Assembly: GCF_963082655.1 (NCBI RefSeq)
Contig: NC_081554.1
Span: 63,019,820 to 63,083,819, forward strand
Reading direction: 5' to 3'
Source: Stomoxys calcitrans
Taxonomy: Eukaryota; Arthropoda; Insecta; Diptera; Muscidae
Length of the DNA stretch: 64,000 nucleotides
Of the stretch, positions 9,193 through 20,578 are shown one piece after another (position 1 is the first letter of the stretch; the number at the start of each line of letters is the position of its first letter). Below the pieces are notes generated by a model. It did no database searches, was not told where the DNA came from, and saw only the letters and a program-made list of their open reading frames with translations. The position numbers and the translations under genes are program-made.

Positions 9193-11312
9193 TCTTATAT
9201 ATAAAAATCAATTTGTGTTTGTTTGTAGATTTGTTTGTTTGTTTGTTTGTATGTTTGTGTGTTCCTTATAGACTCAGAAACGGCTGAACCGATTTTCTTG
9301 AAATTTCCATAGATGGTGCATAATGACCCCGTGCTGAAAATAGGGTACTAAATTTTTTTATATCTGAAGGGGGGGCGGACCCTCCCCTTACCATAATTTT
9401 CAGAAACGCCAGATCTCGAAGATGGGTGGTGCGATTTAAGCGAAATTTTGTGTGTTCTCATATAGTACAATAAAAATAAAAATTTGGTATCCAAATTCTG
9501 GATAGAGTACCTAGGGGGGCCACCCCACCCTAAAACCTACCAAACATATATTTAGGCCAATCACGTCAATATGGGACTCAAATGAAAGGTATTTAGGATA
9601 AGAAAACATATCTTATATCCAATTGTCGGACCAAGTGCTAGGGGGACCACCCCAAGCCCCAAAACACCCCTAAATCGGACATATTTATCGACCATGGCAA
9701 TATGGGACTCAAATGAAAGGTATTTGCGAGTAGAATTCGAATCTGATATCCAAATGTGGGACCACATTTCTGGGGGTCCACCCCTTCCCCAAAACACCCA
9801 CCAAACTGGACTTCTTTACTGACCATGGCAATATGGGGCTTCAATAAAAGGTATTTGAATGTAGAATACGAATCTGATATCCAAATATGGGACCAAGTGT
9901 TTGGGAGGCCGCCTTTTACCAAAAACATCCCCCAAAGGTGACAAATTTACGACCATAGCCATATGGGGCTCAAATGAAAGGTCTTTGGGAGCAAAGCACG
10001 AATTTGATATCAATATTCGGGAAAAGTGTTTATGGGGCCACCCCACCCCCACAACACCACCCAAATAGTAAATATTTGCTGATTATTGCAATATTGCAAA
10101 GTGGGACACGAATCCGATATATATTTTCAAGGCCAACTCACTTAATGGCCGCCCATCCACAAAACACCCCCCAAGCCGGTCATGTTTGCCGACTATGGAA
10201 ATATGGGGCTCAAATTAAAGGTATGTGGGAGTAGACCTGATATCAACATTAGGAGCCAACTGTCTAGCGGACGTCCCACCACCATAACAACCCCCAAATA
10301 AGACATATTTGCTCACCAAGACAATTTGGGTCTTAAAAAGAGTGGGACTAAATATTCATAGTTTTTAGGGCCAATACCCCAAATCGGACATATTTGCTGA
10401 CTTTTGCAATAAGGGGTTTAAATGAGATTAGATAACGATTTTGATATATAATTTTGAGGGCAATGGCATTATGGGGTTCAAATAAATGATATATAGATCT
10501 ATGAGAATAGAGCACGTTGCTGATATATTTTCAGGGCTTAGTGTTTGGGGGACCACCTCAATCCCCTAAACACTCCTAAATCGGGAATATTTACCGACCA
10601 TGTCAATGTGGAGCTTAAATGAAAGGAATTGGGGGGTAGAGCAAGAATTGATAACCATTTTCGAGACCAATTTTCTGGGGGTCTACCCCTTTCCCAAAAT
10701 ACGCCACAAACAGCAATTTTTTACTAACCATCACAATATGGGGCTCAAATAATGGTATTTGGGAGTAGAATACGAATTTGATATCCAAATGTAGGACCAT
10801 GTATTAAGGGCATCACCCCTTTCCTAAAACACCCCCAAAGGAAAAACAATTTTCGACCATGCCAATATGGCTCAAATAAAAGGTAATTGAGATTAGAAAA
10901 CAAATTTGATAACCTATTTTGGGGCCATGTGTTTGGGAGACGCCTCATCCTGTAAAGTCCTCTTAAGCCAATGGCAATATGGGGTTAAAATAAATGGCAT
11001 TTGAGAGAAGAGCACGATGCTGATATTTTTTCAGGGCCAAGTATCTGGAGGACCACCTCTCCCCCGAAAACACCACTAAATCAGAAATCATGGGAATATC
11101 GGGCTGAAATGAAGTATTTTAAGATTGAAGTACACCTTACATCCAAACTTGAATTCGCAGACCAATAAAGATCATATGGGATTCAGATAAATTGTTGAAC
11201 TCTTAGTCAAGTTAGCATGGCATTTTATTAAAAAATCTTCGAAAATAAATATTCCAGGGAAACTTTTGTTCCATAAGAAGTCAAAGAAGGCGCAGCAGAG
11301 CGGGTCAGCTAG
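9193..11312 (+). mobile_element. Helitron-like non-autonomous element with 130-bp tandem array
   Basis: Begins TCTTATATATAAAA and ends GGGTCAGCTAG, placed between host A (9192) and T (11313), as canonical Helitrons do. The 5' part has a TTTG-type microsatellite (about 9215-9250) and the block CTCAGAAACGGCTGAACCGA. The interior is a degenerate array anchored on ATATGGGACTCAAATGAAAG at 9569, 9700, 9831, 9961 and onward, period about 130 bp, with C-rich segments (CCACCCC). A GC-rich segment precedes CTAG, but its hairpin is weak (CGC-AGCAGA-GCG). No Rep/helicase frame is present. Confidence 0.78.
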
Positions 11313-11317
11313 TAATT

Positions 11318-11513
11318 AATAAAACTCAATTAGAAAAACTTTCAGCAAGTATAAAACTTTTTGTTCAGAGGGATTGTGTTAAATACATCGTTCTTGGAAA
11401 GTTTCGTTCTCCACACCAAAAATTCACTTTTTTTGTTTTACGAAAAATTGAGATTTAGTTTTGCTCTGTCTCAAGAACTCAAGGCGAACTATTTGATATA
11501 TGACTATGAAATA
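11318..11513 (+). repeat. Direct-repeat unit 2 (empty for the MITE)
   Basis: Second unit of the duplication described at 8751-9192, without the MITE. Its similarity ends around AACTATTTGATATATGACTA. Confidence 0.88.
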
Positions 11514-11870
11514 TAAGTCGTAGCTTCATTTCAGCTTTTTGAGATATGCGAAGTAGGTTTTCAATAGATCCCATTTTTCCAACATAGGTCCGAGTTGTTT
11601 TGTTTAACAAAAAAACAAAAGTATGACTATCGAGAGAAAATTTTCGACAACTTCACGCAGAAATGAAAAAATGGTTACCGAACTTTAGAATTACTGGTAT
11701 AACATCTAACGCTTTTCTAATTTACTAATAAGCTCACCCATTATAAATCCTAATTTTTTGTTATTGAAGAGTCGCTTACCTGCAAAAGAAAATAAATGAA
11801 TGTTAATTGAATGTTAGTATGTATAAATCTAGTAAGTATGAACTACAATTGCACAAATCTAAATCTTATA
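11514..11870. other. Unassigned AT-rich DNA
   Basis: No coding or recognised repeat signal between the direct-repeat unit and the next MITE. Confidence 0.5.
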
Positions 11871-12100
11871 TTAGGTTGCCCAAAAAGTAATTGCGGATTT
11901 TTCATATAGTCGGCGTTGACAAATTTTTTCACAGCTTGTGACTCTCTAATTGCATTCTTTCTTCTGTCAGTTATCAGCTGTTACTTTTATCTTGCTTTAG
12001 AAAAAAAGTGTAAAAAAAGTATATTTGATTATTCTAAGTTTTATTAAAAATGCATTTACTTCCTTTAAAAAAATCCGCAATTACTTTCTGGGCAACCCAA
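11871..12100 (+). mobile_element. Mariner MITE (230 bp)
   Basis: TA at 11869-11870 and 12101-12102. The left end TTAGGTTGCCC has one change from the family, and the right end is GGGCAACCCAA. Same interior as 8820-9054 with a few small deletions, including loss of AAAGTTC after TTTGATT. Confidence 0.94.
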
Positions 12101-12181
12101 TATATCCTCTACATTGAAGCTCGTCCGTTACAATTCAAATTAGCAATATGCCCTCCACTTGGACATAAAGTCAATTCAATC

Positions 12182-12231
12182 AATTAAAAACGCATTAAGT
12201 TCGGTCGTGCTGAAATTTAGATGCCCACCAC
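12182..12231 (-). mobile_element. HINE 3'-end fragment, outermost layer of a nest
   Basis: Reads AACGCATTAAGTTCGG and on to GATGCCCACCAC, the reversed 3' end of a HINE. The element resumes at 13692 with CCCACCACTATGG and then CATCCTATTTTATTAAAACT, as at 34072-34120. The SINE lies between the two CCCACCAC copies. Confidence 0.72.
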
Positions 12232-12415
12232 AAAAATTGCTAATTTGCAATGAACATTCCATTGAGGAACATTGCACGAGGCAAACTTCTCACATATCAA
12301 TGAGTGCTGTCCGACTTAAGTGTTAAACTCAATGATAGAGGGTCTCCTTTTTATAGCCGAGTTCGAATGGCGTGCCGCAGTGCGACAACCTCTTTGGGGT
12401 GAAATTTAACATGGC
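12232..12415 (-). mobile_element. tRNA-derived SINE, 3' half (nested)
   Basis: Minus-strand SINE. TCACATATCAATGAGTGCTG, CTTTTTATAGCCGAG and GGCGTGCCGCAGTGCGAC match the copy at 37904-38223 in reverse. It stops near 12415 where a HINE-A is inserted; the 5' half is at 13550-13691. The flanking CCCACCAC (12224-12231 and 13692-13699) is the probable target duplication. Confidence 0.85.
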
Positions 12416-12425
12416 TGCCATACCA

Positions 12426-13549
12426 TTTTTATACCCTCCACCATAGGATGGGGGTTTACTAATTTCGTCATTCCGTTTGCAACTTGAAATATTCATTTAA
12501 GACCACATAAAGTAGAAGTATTCTTGATCGTCATGATATTTTAAGTCAATCTAGTCATGTCCGTCCGAACGTCTGTCCGTCCGTATGTCTATCCATCCGT
12601 ACGTCTGTCCATTCGTATGTCTGTCCGTCCGTATGTCTGTCCGTAGGTATGTCTGTCCGTCCATACGTCTGTCCGTCCGTACGTCTGTCCGTCCGTATGT
12701 CTGTCCGTCCGTATCTCTGTCCGTCCGTATGTCTGTCGAAAGCACACTAACTTTCGAAGGAGTAAAGAAAGCCGCTTGAAATTTTGCACAAATACTTCTT
12801 ATTACCATAGGTCGGTTTGGATTGTAAATGGGTCATGTCGGCCCATGTTTTGATATAGCTGTCATATAAATCCATCTGGGGTCTTGACTTTTTGAGCCAC
12901 TAGAGGACGAAATTCTTATCCTATTTGGCCGAAAGTTTGCATGACGTGTTTCGTTATGATTTCCAACAACTGTGCTAGGTATGGTTTAAATCGGTCCATA
13001 ACCTGATATTGCCGCCATATCAACCGATCTTGGATCTTGACTTCTTTAGCCACTAAAGAACGCAATTCTTATCCAACTTGGCTGTAGACGTTATGTTATG
13101 CCCTCCAACTGTTGTGTGAAACATGGTGTGAATCGGTCCATAATCTGATACAGCTGCCATATAAACCGATCTGCGATCTTGACTTCTTGAACCTTTAGAG
13201 GGCGCAATTACTATCCAATTTGGTACAACAGCTTCTCCTATGACCTTCAACTTACGTGTCAAATATGGTCTGAATCGGTCTATAGCCTGATACAGCTCCC
13301 ATACAAACCGATCTCCCTATTTTACTTCTTGATCCCCTAAGGGCCGCAATTTTTATTCGAATTGGTTGAAATTTTACACAATGACTTTTACTATGATCTT
13401 CAACATTCAGTTCAATTGTGGACCGAATTGGACCATAACTTGATATATATCCAAAGAGATACCGGGAAAAGAACTCGACAAATGCGATCTATGATGGAGG
13501 GCATATAAGATTCGGCCCGACCGAACTTAGCACGCTTTTACTTGTTTCA
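12426..13549 (+). mobile_element. Complete short HINE-A inside a SINE
   Basis: 5' end TTTTTATACCCTCCACCATAG at about 12427-12445, INE-1-like blocks, a TCCG/TATG microsatellite (12556-12737), about four A monomers, and the 3' end GATGGAGGGCATATAAGATT with TTCGGCCCGACCGAA before GCACGCTTTTACTTGTTT. The 3' palindrome is imperfect. Length about 1.1 kb versus 2.1 kb for the copy at 1865, due to fewer units. Confidence 0.87.
12556..12737 (+). repeat. TCCG/TATG microsatellite in HINE-A
   Basis: Repeats of GTCTGTCCGTCCGTAT and variants. Open frames on both strands here are simple-repeat artefacts. Confidence 0.95.
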
Positions 13550-13691
13550 AATGGCATAGTTCCTCGCAAATGTTGTCAGTATTGGGAGGGGATAACCACC
13601 GCTGAAAATATTTTCTGATGTTCTCGTGAGGATTCGAACCCAGGAGTATAGCGTCTTAGGCGGACATGCCAACCTATCACTACGGTGGCTA
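13550..13691 (-). mobile_element. tRNA-derived SINE, 5' half (nested)
   Basis: Completes the SINE begun at 12232. It contains CACCGCTGAAAATATTTTCT, the B box complement GGATTCGAACC and the 5' end CACTACGGTGGCT in reverse. Together with 12232-12415 it is a full-length element of about 325 bp split by HINE-A. Confidence 0.85.
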
Positions 13692-13740
13692 CCCACCACT
13701 ATGGATATATTTGTCATCCTATTTTATTAAAACTCTGAGA
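13692..13740 (-). mobile_element. HINE fragment, right part of the outer layer
   Basis: CCCACCACTATGGATAT and CATCCTATTTTATTAAAACT, matching 34072-34120 on the same strand. It continues the fragment at 12182-12231. Confidence 0.7.
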
Positions 13741-13909
13741 CTTGGGGATGTTGGAAACCACGCAACGGTTCTGATTGGTTTTGACTTGGAAAAATCTCAG
13801 CTTATTTTGTTCCTTTATCTCAAAAGTGGACACAAACATGCCCGCGGTGTCACCTGAGTAGCTGTGTACTGAACTTAAATGCGACATGTTGACGATCCCC
13901 GCAAAGGTT

Positions 13910-15540
13910 TAACGGACCATGATTTGTGTACCTGCACCTGGATTGTTTACACTCTTTATAGAGAGGGTGCAGTATATGCACTAGCGAGTGTGTTGGAGAA
14001 ATACAGGACAGACGTTACTGCCATACAGAAAATGCGATGGCTTGGGGCTCAGGGCTCAACAACAACATCGAGAGGTGACGCCCTGCCATGAAACGAAGCA
14101 TGAATTTGGCTGTGTTTTTGTGGTTAGTCGGAGACTGAAACACCTTGTCTCCAGGTTTACTTCGCTGGATGAGAGGATAGACACAATCCGCATAAAGGCC
14201 AAATTCTTCAACATTAGCCTTATTTACATGCCCCGACGGAAGACAAGGACGAACAGACTAAGAAAAGCATCTACGAGCACCTAGAAAGAGAATATGACCG
14301 CTGTTTCGCCCATGATAAATCAGAAAGGAAAATATCTTCGGCCCTACAGTTGGTAAATTTAGTCTACACAAAGAAACTTCCGACAATGGATTGAGGCTAA
14401 TAGATTTCGCCGCGACAAAGAACATGTTAGTCACCAGTGCAAGATTACAACTTCGAAGGATTCACTTGGCCACAAGGCTGTCACCCAAACCAAAAAGATC
14501 ATATTGTGATAGATGGAAAGCATTCAACCAGCGTGTTAGATGTACGATCAATCCAAGGGGCGAATATCGATTCGGATCATTACCTTGTTGCAGCATAGGT
14601 TCGCACACATCTTAGTGTAGCGAAAAACGTACGATGTGACACTGCACGGAAGCTAGACATCGGAAAGCTGCAAACACAACAGGTGGCAACGACATGCTCC
14701 ACTTGGCTGACCCAATTGCTTGAAGAAAGCACTCCCTTTCCCAAAAGTATAGCAGAACAATGGCAAACCATTACCCACTTCATGGAAAGAGCCGTAACTT
14801 TCGTACCTGCGTACCAAAAGCCTCCCCCAAGGAACCTATGTTACGACTTCGAGTGCCAAAAAAACTATTGAAGCCAAGAATGCGGCGTACAGGGCAACAT
14901 TAAAGTCAGTTGCAATGCAGCAGGCAAAGGAGAGGTATCGGGAGAAAAGGAGAGAGGAGAAACGTTTCTTCCGCAGAACGAAGAACGAAATGGAAGAACG
15001 TGAGTGTGAACGAATCGAGATGTTCAGGAGCCAGAATGAAGTCCGAAAATTCTACCAAAGAAGTAAACATCAAACCGATGGATTTGTTACAGGCACATCC
15101 TCCTGCAGAGACATAGACCGAAATCTGGTAACAGATACAGATATTGTGCTGAGGATTCTACCAAAGAAGTAAACATCAAACCGATGGATTTGTTACAGGC
15201 ACATCCTCCTGCAGAGACATAGACCGAAATCTGGTAACAGATATAGATATTGTGCTGAGGATATGGAAAGAACACTTTTCCAAGCTGCTGGTATATAAAG
15301 AGTAAACCACAGAGTATCCCTTATGATGGCATAGAATGAGTACCACCTTGTCAAAACGAGGTCCACGTATCAGTAACCCGGCTGAAATAATAATAAGGCA
15401 GCAGAAGCCGATGGGTTGCCGGCTGAACTGCTTAAGACCGGAGGCGACACGCTGCATCACCTCGTCTACGCAATTTGTCTAGAAGAATGTATACCCGATG
15501 ATGGGAACCTCCGCATACTGTGTCCCGTATAGCAGCATAG
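13910..15540 (+). pseudogene. RTE-type non-LTR relic: endonuclease, linker and RT start
   Basis: Encodes, in several frames, the start of an RTE-like endonuclease (YREGAVYALASVLEKY near 13950-14010, then a degraded QEMRW motif), the EN C-terminal part around 14391 (LIDFAATKNMLVTSARLQ), a lysine/glutamate-rich linker at 14915-15110 (KERYREKRREEKRFFRR) and the RT start KAAEADGLPAELLKTGGD near 15396-15450. The order agrees with RTE-clade single-ORF elements. Frameshifts and stops throughout. It contains a 106-bp direct duplication at 15049-15260. Confidence 0.82.
15049..15260 (+). repeat. 106-bp perfect-class tandem duplication within RTE relic
   Basis: 15049-15154 is repeated at 15155-15260 with one mismatch seen (GATACAGAT versus GATATAGAT). 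It covers the linker coding region (TCTACCAAAGAAGTAAACAT and onward). Confidence 0.95.
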
Positions 15541-16020
15541 TGCCCATTTCATGGAAAGATGGCAACATCCGCACTTGGGTACCAAAAGCCTCCCCAAGGA
15601 ACCGATGGTACGAGCAGGAGTGCCAAAAAGCTACTGGAGCCAAGAATGCAGCGTACTGGGCAACTTTACGGTCAATAGCAACGCGTCAGGTGAAGGAGAG
15701 TTATCGGGAGAAAAGAAAGGGGGAGAAACGTCACTTCCTCAGGAAGAAGAGGGAAATGGAAAGACGTGAGTATGAGCGAAAAAAGCTAGGATGAAGTCCG
15801 AAAATTCCACCAAAGAATTAAACATCAAACCGATGGCTTTGGTACAGGCACATCATCTAGCAAAGAGAAAAAGGAAATCTGGTATCTGATACAGATAGTG
15901 TGCTGAAGATATGGAAAGCACACGTTTCTCAGCTGCTAGTATCCATGATTATACCACAAAATCAATTCCTGATGATGATATAGAATGTGTTCTACCTAGT
16001 CAAAATTAGGTCAACGTAGC
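15541..16020 (+). pseudogene. Second RTE-type fragment (linker)
   Basis: Repeats the region equivalent to 14780-15360: TTTCATGGAAAGATGGC, then ERKSYREKRKGEKRHF-type basic linker (15640-15790) and the ACATCAAACCGATGGCTTT block. Diverged from the first copy, so probably a separate fragment or an old duplication rather than part of the same insertion. Confidence 0.75.
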
Positions 16021-16029
16021 AGTAATCCG

Positions 16030-17200
16030 GCTGAAAAACAATTAACGTTCAAAATTTCAGCCAAATCGGAAAAGATTTACACCGTCTCTGTGCTCAAAAA
16101 GTATATTAGGGAGATCGGTTTATATGGGAGCTATGTCAGGTTAAGGATTCATTTGAACCATACCGGGCTTGGATGTTGGCGGCCATCGGAAAAGTTAGTG
16201 TGCAAAATGTTAGGCAATTCGGATAATTATTGCGACCTGTAGGGGCTCAAGAAATCTATTCTGAGATCGGTTTATATGGAAGCTCTATCTAAACATTGAC
16301 ATAATTTCTCTATTTAGGGCAATTTCGTGCACTTGCATCCTTATAAACATGAAAGTAAACAAGATTACCTTTCTGCTTATATATAAATTATAGCGGACGA
16401 GGTCGGACGCATTATGACTTGCAACATCCATGCCACGTATGATCTGAATCGGTCTATAAACAGATATAGCCCCATATAAACCGATCCCTGGATTTGACTT
16501 CTTAAGCCCTTAGAAGCCTAAATTTTTATATGATTTGGCTGAAATTTGGTGGTAAACCCTCTATTTAGGGCAATTTCGTGCACTTGAATCCTTATATACA
16601 TGAAAGTAGACAAGATTACCTTTATGACTTGCAACATCCATGCCACGTATGATCTGAATCGGTCTATAAACAGATATAGCCCCATATAAACCGATCCCTG
16701 GATTTGACTTCTTAAGCCCTTAGAAGCCTAAATTTTTATATGATTTGGCTGAAATTTGGTGGTAAACCCTATCTTATGACTTACAACATCCATGTTATTA
16801 CTTTTAACATCCATACCAAGCTTGATTCGAATCGGTCTATAAACAGATCCCCCGATATGACTTTTGAAGAGGCCTTAGAAGCCTCAAATTTCATCTAATT
16901 GGGGTAAAATTTGGAACAAAGACTTGAATTGTGCCACGTACGATCCGAATCAGTCAATAACAGATATAGCCCCATACAAACCGATCCCCGGATTTGACTT
17001 CTTTAGCCTTTATAAGCCCACATTTTTACCTGATTTGGTCCAAAAGCCTATCTTATGACTTACAGTATGGTGATAAAGGCCCCCCTAAGTGCCGATATCC
17101 CGTTATGACTTTATGAGTCAGCGTAAATTTTTAGCGGAATCCATGGTGGTGGGTATCCATGATTCGGCCCGGCCGAACTTAACACTCTTTTACTTGTTTT
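16030..17200 (+). mobile_element. HINE-C 3' part with an inverted inner segment
   Basis: 16030-16317 carries C monomers in reverse orientation (AGATCGGTTTATATGGGAGC), while 16400-17140 carries them forward. The 3' terminus has CATGGTGGTGGGTATCCATG, the palindrome TTCGGCCCGGCCGAA (17163-17177, 7-bp stem) and ACTCTTTTACTTGTTTT. The 5' end is missing. It contains a 212/241-bp tandem duplication (16318-16770). Confidence 0.8.
16318..16770 (+). repeat. Tandem duplication in HINE-C
   Basis: CTCTATTTAGGGCAATTTCG begins at 16318 and again at 16559; the units are 241 and 212 bp and end with TTTGGTGGTAAACCCT. The longer unit has an extra stretch near 16372-16412. Otherwise nearly identical, so recent. 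Confidence 0.92.
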
Positions 17201-17203
17201 ATC

Positions 17204-19170
17204 TGAGACCCGATCTAAGGAAAGAAGTCTTGTTTGGGCGTGCTGGTACGGCCTTTCAGATCTTTCGCCCCAACGTGGATATCATATTGGTGCTCTACTC
17301 CACAAATACCTTTCATTTGAGCCTTATATGGCTGTGGTTGGTAAATATGTTCATTAGGGGGGTATTTTGGGGGGTCAGGCGGACCCTCATATATATCAGT
17401 CTCAAATACCTTTCATTTGAGACCAATAATGACCTAAATTGTCATTATTGGTCTATATTTCCATTTGGCGGGCTTTGGTGGTGGGGCGACCCCCTAGATA
17501 TCCCACCCTAAATAAGGATAAAAATTGCTGTTATTATAAACAAACTAAATTTCGCTTAAGTCGCCCCACCCATCTCCAAGACCTGGTGTTTTTGAAAATA
17601 GGGTAAGGGAGGGTCCGCCCATTAAAGATTGGATGTTAGATCAATTTCATTCTCTTGGATTTGGTGGTTGATTGGACTAGCCAAACTCTTTGCCCCGAAA
17701 GTGGATATCAGATTCATACTCCGCTCCCAAAAACCACACTGGAACTACAAATTGCTATGCAAATGCAAATTTGCCCCCATGAACATTCCATTTAGGAACA
17801 AGGACAAACTTCTCAAATATCAATGAGTCCTGTCCGATTCAAGTTTAAGCTCAATGATAAGGGCCTACTTTTTATAGCCGAGTCCGAACGTCCCAAACAA
17901 TTTGCCTCAAAATTGTATATCAAATTCGTTTACTACTATCAAATACCCATTATTTGAGCGCCTTATTGCCATAGTAAACAAACATGGCCGGTTTGAAGGG
18001 AATTTGGGGGGACATATCCTGAAATATTATCAGCATCATGGCAGAAAACGATTTTGTTTGAGCCCCATAATATGACGCATTTTGAAGGTGGCGATCAGGA
18101 TATTCAGGGCTAAGGGTCTCGTTCAGATCCACACTAATACATTTGTTTTGTATTGGGTATTTACATTCAAGATCATATTTAAAAGCTACCACTTGGGATA
18201 CCACATTCCTAAAGATCCGCAGGTCCTCCAGTGCCTATCCCAATTGAACTCAAAAAGTGTACTGTACTACCAAAGACCTTTTATTGCGGTCCTATTATAT
18301 TCTGATCGGCCTTCATATATTATTTTTTATTATTTTTTTGGGGCGTATTGGGGGAGGGGGATTTCCCTCGGACAAGCCCTTTCATCCGAGTACCATATAT
18401 TCTCGGTTGTCCTTTATAACAGTTTTGTGTTGCTTTTACAGGGAGGAGAGGGTCGGTCCTCCCGACGCTAAGATCCAAAAGACAAATTATTTGAGTCCTT
18501 TATTGTCATAATCTACATGTCCTGTTGAACGATAGTACGTGACCCAGATACTTGAACCCTTATATCATTATTACATTCGATCTCTACTGTGTTAGAACTT
18601 TCATTTAATTTCTATACCATCCCGTTGGCCGGTCCCGGTCTCTGTCTCAAATGTGTATACCAGATTCGTAGTCAACTTCCAAAGACCTTTCATTTGATAC
18701 CCATTTTGTAAAGTTGGACATTCATGCCTGTTTTGGGGGTTTTTGGGGTTGGGGAGGCCCTGTAGACACCTCGAAACAAATTCTTATAACAGATGTGTAC
18801 TCATTTTCCAGTGCCCTGTTTTTTGTGTGGAAGAGACCCCCTCGAACACTTTGACTGATATTTGTATACCAAGTTCGTACGCTACTCTTAACTACCATTC
18901 ATTTGATACCCATATTGCCCAAAGCGGTGAAAGTGTTCTGTTGGGGGGTTTTTTTGGGGGTGGGGGACTCTCCCGAACACTTAGGGTGAAATTTGTGCAC
19001 CAAATCCGTACTCGACTCTTAAATACCTTTTGTTTGATACCCATATTGTCCCAATCGGTAAACATGTCCGTTCGAGTGGGTTTTAGGATGGGGCGTCCCC
19101 CAGGCTATTTGACCCCAAAATTTTATTACCAATTTCGTGTTTTTGGGACAATTTGGGTTTTTTTTACACC
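17204..19170 (-). mobile_element. Helitron-like element relic, reversed and rearranged
   Basis: Repeated AATACCTTTCATTTGAG..CC motifs (17308, 17405, 18680, 18893, 19020) are the reverse of the ATGGGGCTCAAATGAAAGG units at 9569-11100. 17560-17620 (CCCACCCATCTCCAAGAC, then GGGAGGGTCCGCCC) matches the 5' domain near 9365-9435 in reverse. No intact TC or CTAG end was found. G/T-rich segments (TTTTTTTGGGGG) mark the unit borders. A SINE fragment interrupts it. Confidence 0.7.
17752..17893 (-). mobile_element. SINE 3' fragment
   Basis: Reverse-strand SINE 3' half: CATGAACATTCCATTTAGG, ATCAATGAGTCCTGTCC, CTTTTTATAGCCGAGTCC. It lacks the tRNA-like 5' half. Confidence 0.85.
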
Positions 19171-19321
19171 CAAATTTAATTTTTCAAAATTTGGTCTGAA
19201 AACCCAAACAATTAAACACAACAACTACCGAACTTTAGCAGATCATTTCTAAATACAGAGTTACCACCTAGGTCCAATCTTTTGTTATTGAGCTTCCCAA
19301 ACTTATAGGCGTAAAACACCG

Positions 19322-20578
19322 TTTTTATACCCACCACCGAAGGATAGGGGTATATTCATTTTGTCATTCCGTTTGCAATACATCGAAATATCCATTTCCG
19401 ACCCTATAAAGTATATATATTCTTGATCAGCGTAAAAATCTAGGACGATCTAGCCATATCCAACCGTCTGTCCGTCGGTCTGTCTGTTAAAATCACGCTA
19501 CAGTCTTTAAAAATACAGACATTGAGCTGAAACTTTGTACAGATCCTTTCTTTGTCCATAAGCAGGTTAAGTTCGATGATGGGCCATATCGGACCATATC
19601 TTGATATAGACCATCCCCATATCCCCATATAGACCGATCCGCCGATTTAGGGTCTTAGGCTCATAAAAGCCACATTTATTATCCAAATTTTGCAGAAATT
19701 TGGGACAGTGAGTTGTGTTAGGTCAGTCGATATCCCACTTCATTTGGCCCAGATCGGTCCAGATTTGCATATAGCTGCCATATAGACCGATCTCTCGATT
19801 TAAGGTCTTGGGCCCATAAAAGGCGCATTTATTATCCGATTTTGCCGAAATTTGGGACAGTGCGTTGTGTTAGGCCAGTCGACATCCCACTTCAATTTGG
19901 CCCAGATCGATACAGATTTGCATATAGCTGCCATATAGACCGATCTCTCGATTTAAGGTCTTGGGCCCATAAAAGGCGCATTTCTTCTCCGATTTCGCCG
20001 AAATTTGGGACAGTGAGTTGCGTTAAGCTCTTCAACAACTTTCTGCAATTTGGTCCAGATCGGTTCAGATTTGGATATGGGTGCCATATAGACCGATCTT
20101 TCGATTTATGGTTTTGGACCCATAAAAGGCGCATTTATTGTCCGATTTCGCCAAAATTTGGGACAGTGAGTTGAGCCCTCTTTAATTTGGACCAGATCGG
20201 TCCAGATTTGGATATAGCTGTCATATAGACCGATCTCTCGATTTAAAGTCCTGACACATTAAAAATCCGATTTCGCTGAAATTTGACACATTATCTTATG
20301 TTAGGCTTTTCGACATTCCTGTCGTATATTGTTCAGATCGGTCTATATTTGGATATGGCTACCAAAAAGACCAATATTTTGTACTGCAAAATTGAACAAT
20401 GACTTGTACTTATTTGACCTATCCGTGTCGAATTTGGTCCACACCAGACCATATTTTGATAAAGCTGCTATGGGGGCATTTTTTCACTGGGTTATGACGA
20501 AAGGTGGTTTACATATATACCCGAGGTGGTGGGTATATAAAGTTCGGCCAGGCCGAACTTAACGCCTTTTTACTTCTT
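19322..20578 (+). mobile_element. Complete HINE-B
   Basis: 5' TTTTTATACCCACCACC (subterminal repeat 19326-19338) pairs with GGTGGTGGGTATA at 20525-20537. It has the blocks AAAGTATATATATTCTTGAT and CGATCTAGCCATATCC near the 5' end. The array is anchored on ATAGCTGCCATATAGACCGA at 19771, 19924, about 20077 and 20214 (153-bp spacing, last unit short). The 3' palindrome GTTCGGCC-A-GGCCGAAC (20542-20558) is perfect with an 8-bp stem, then CGCCTTTTTACTTCTT. The best short reference copy of the B family in the window. Confidence 0.92.
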
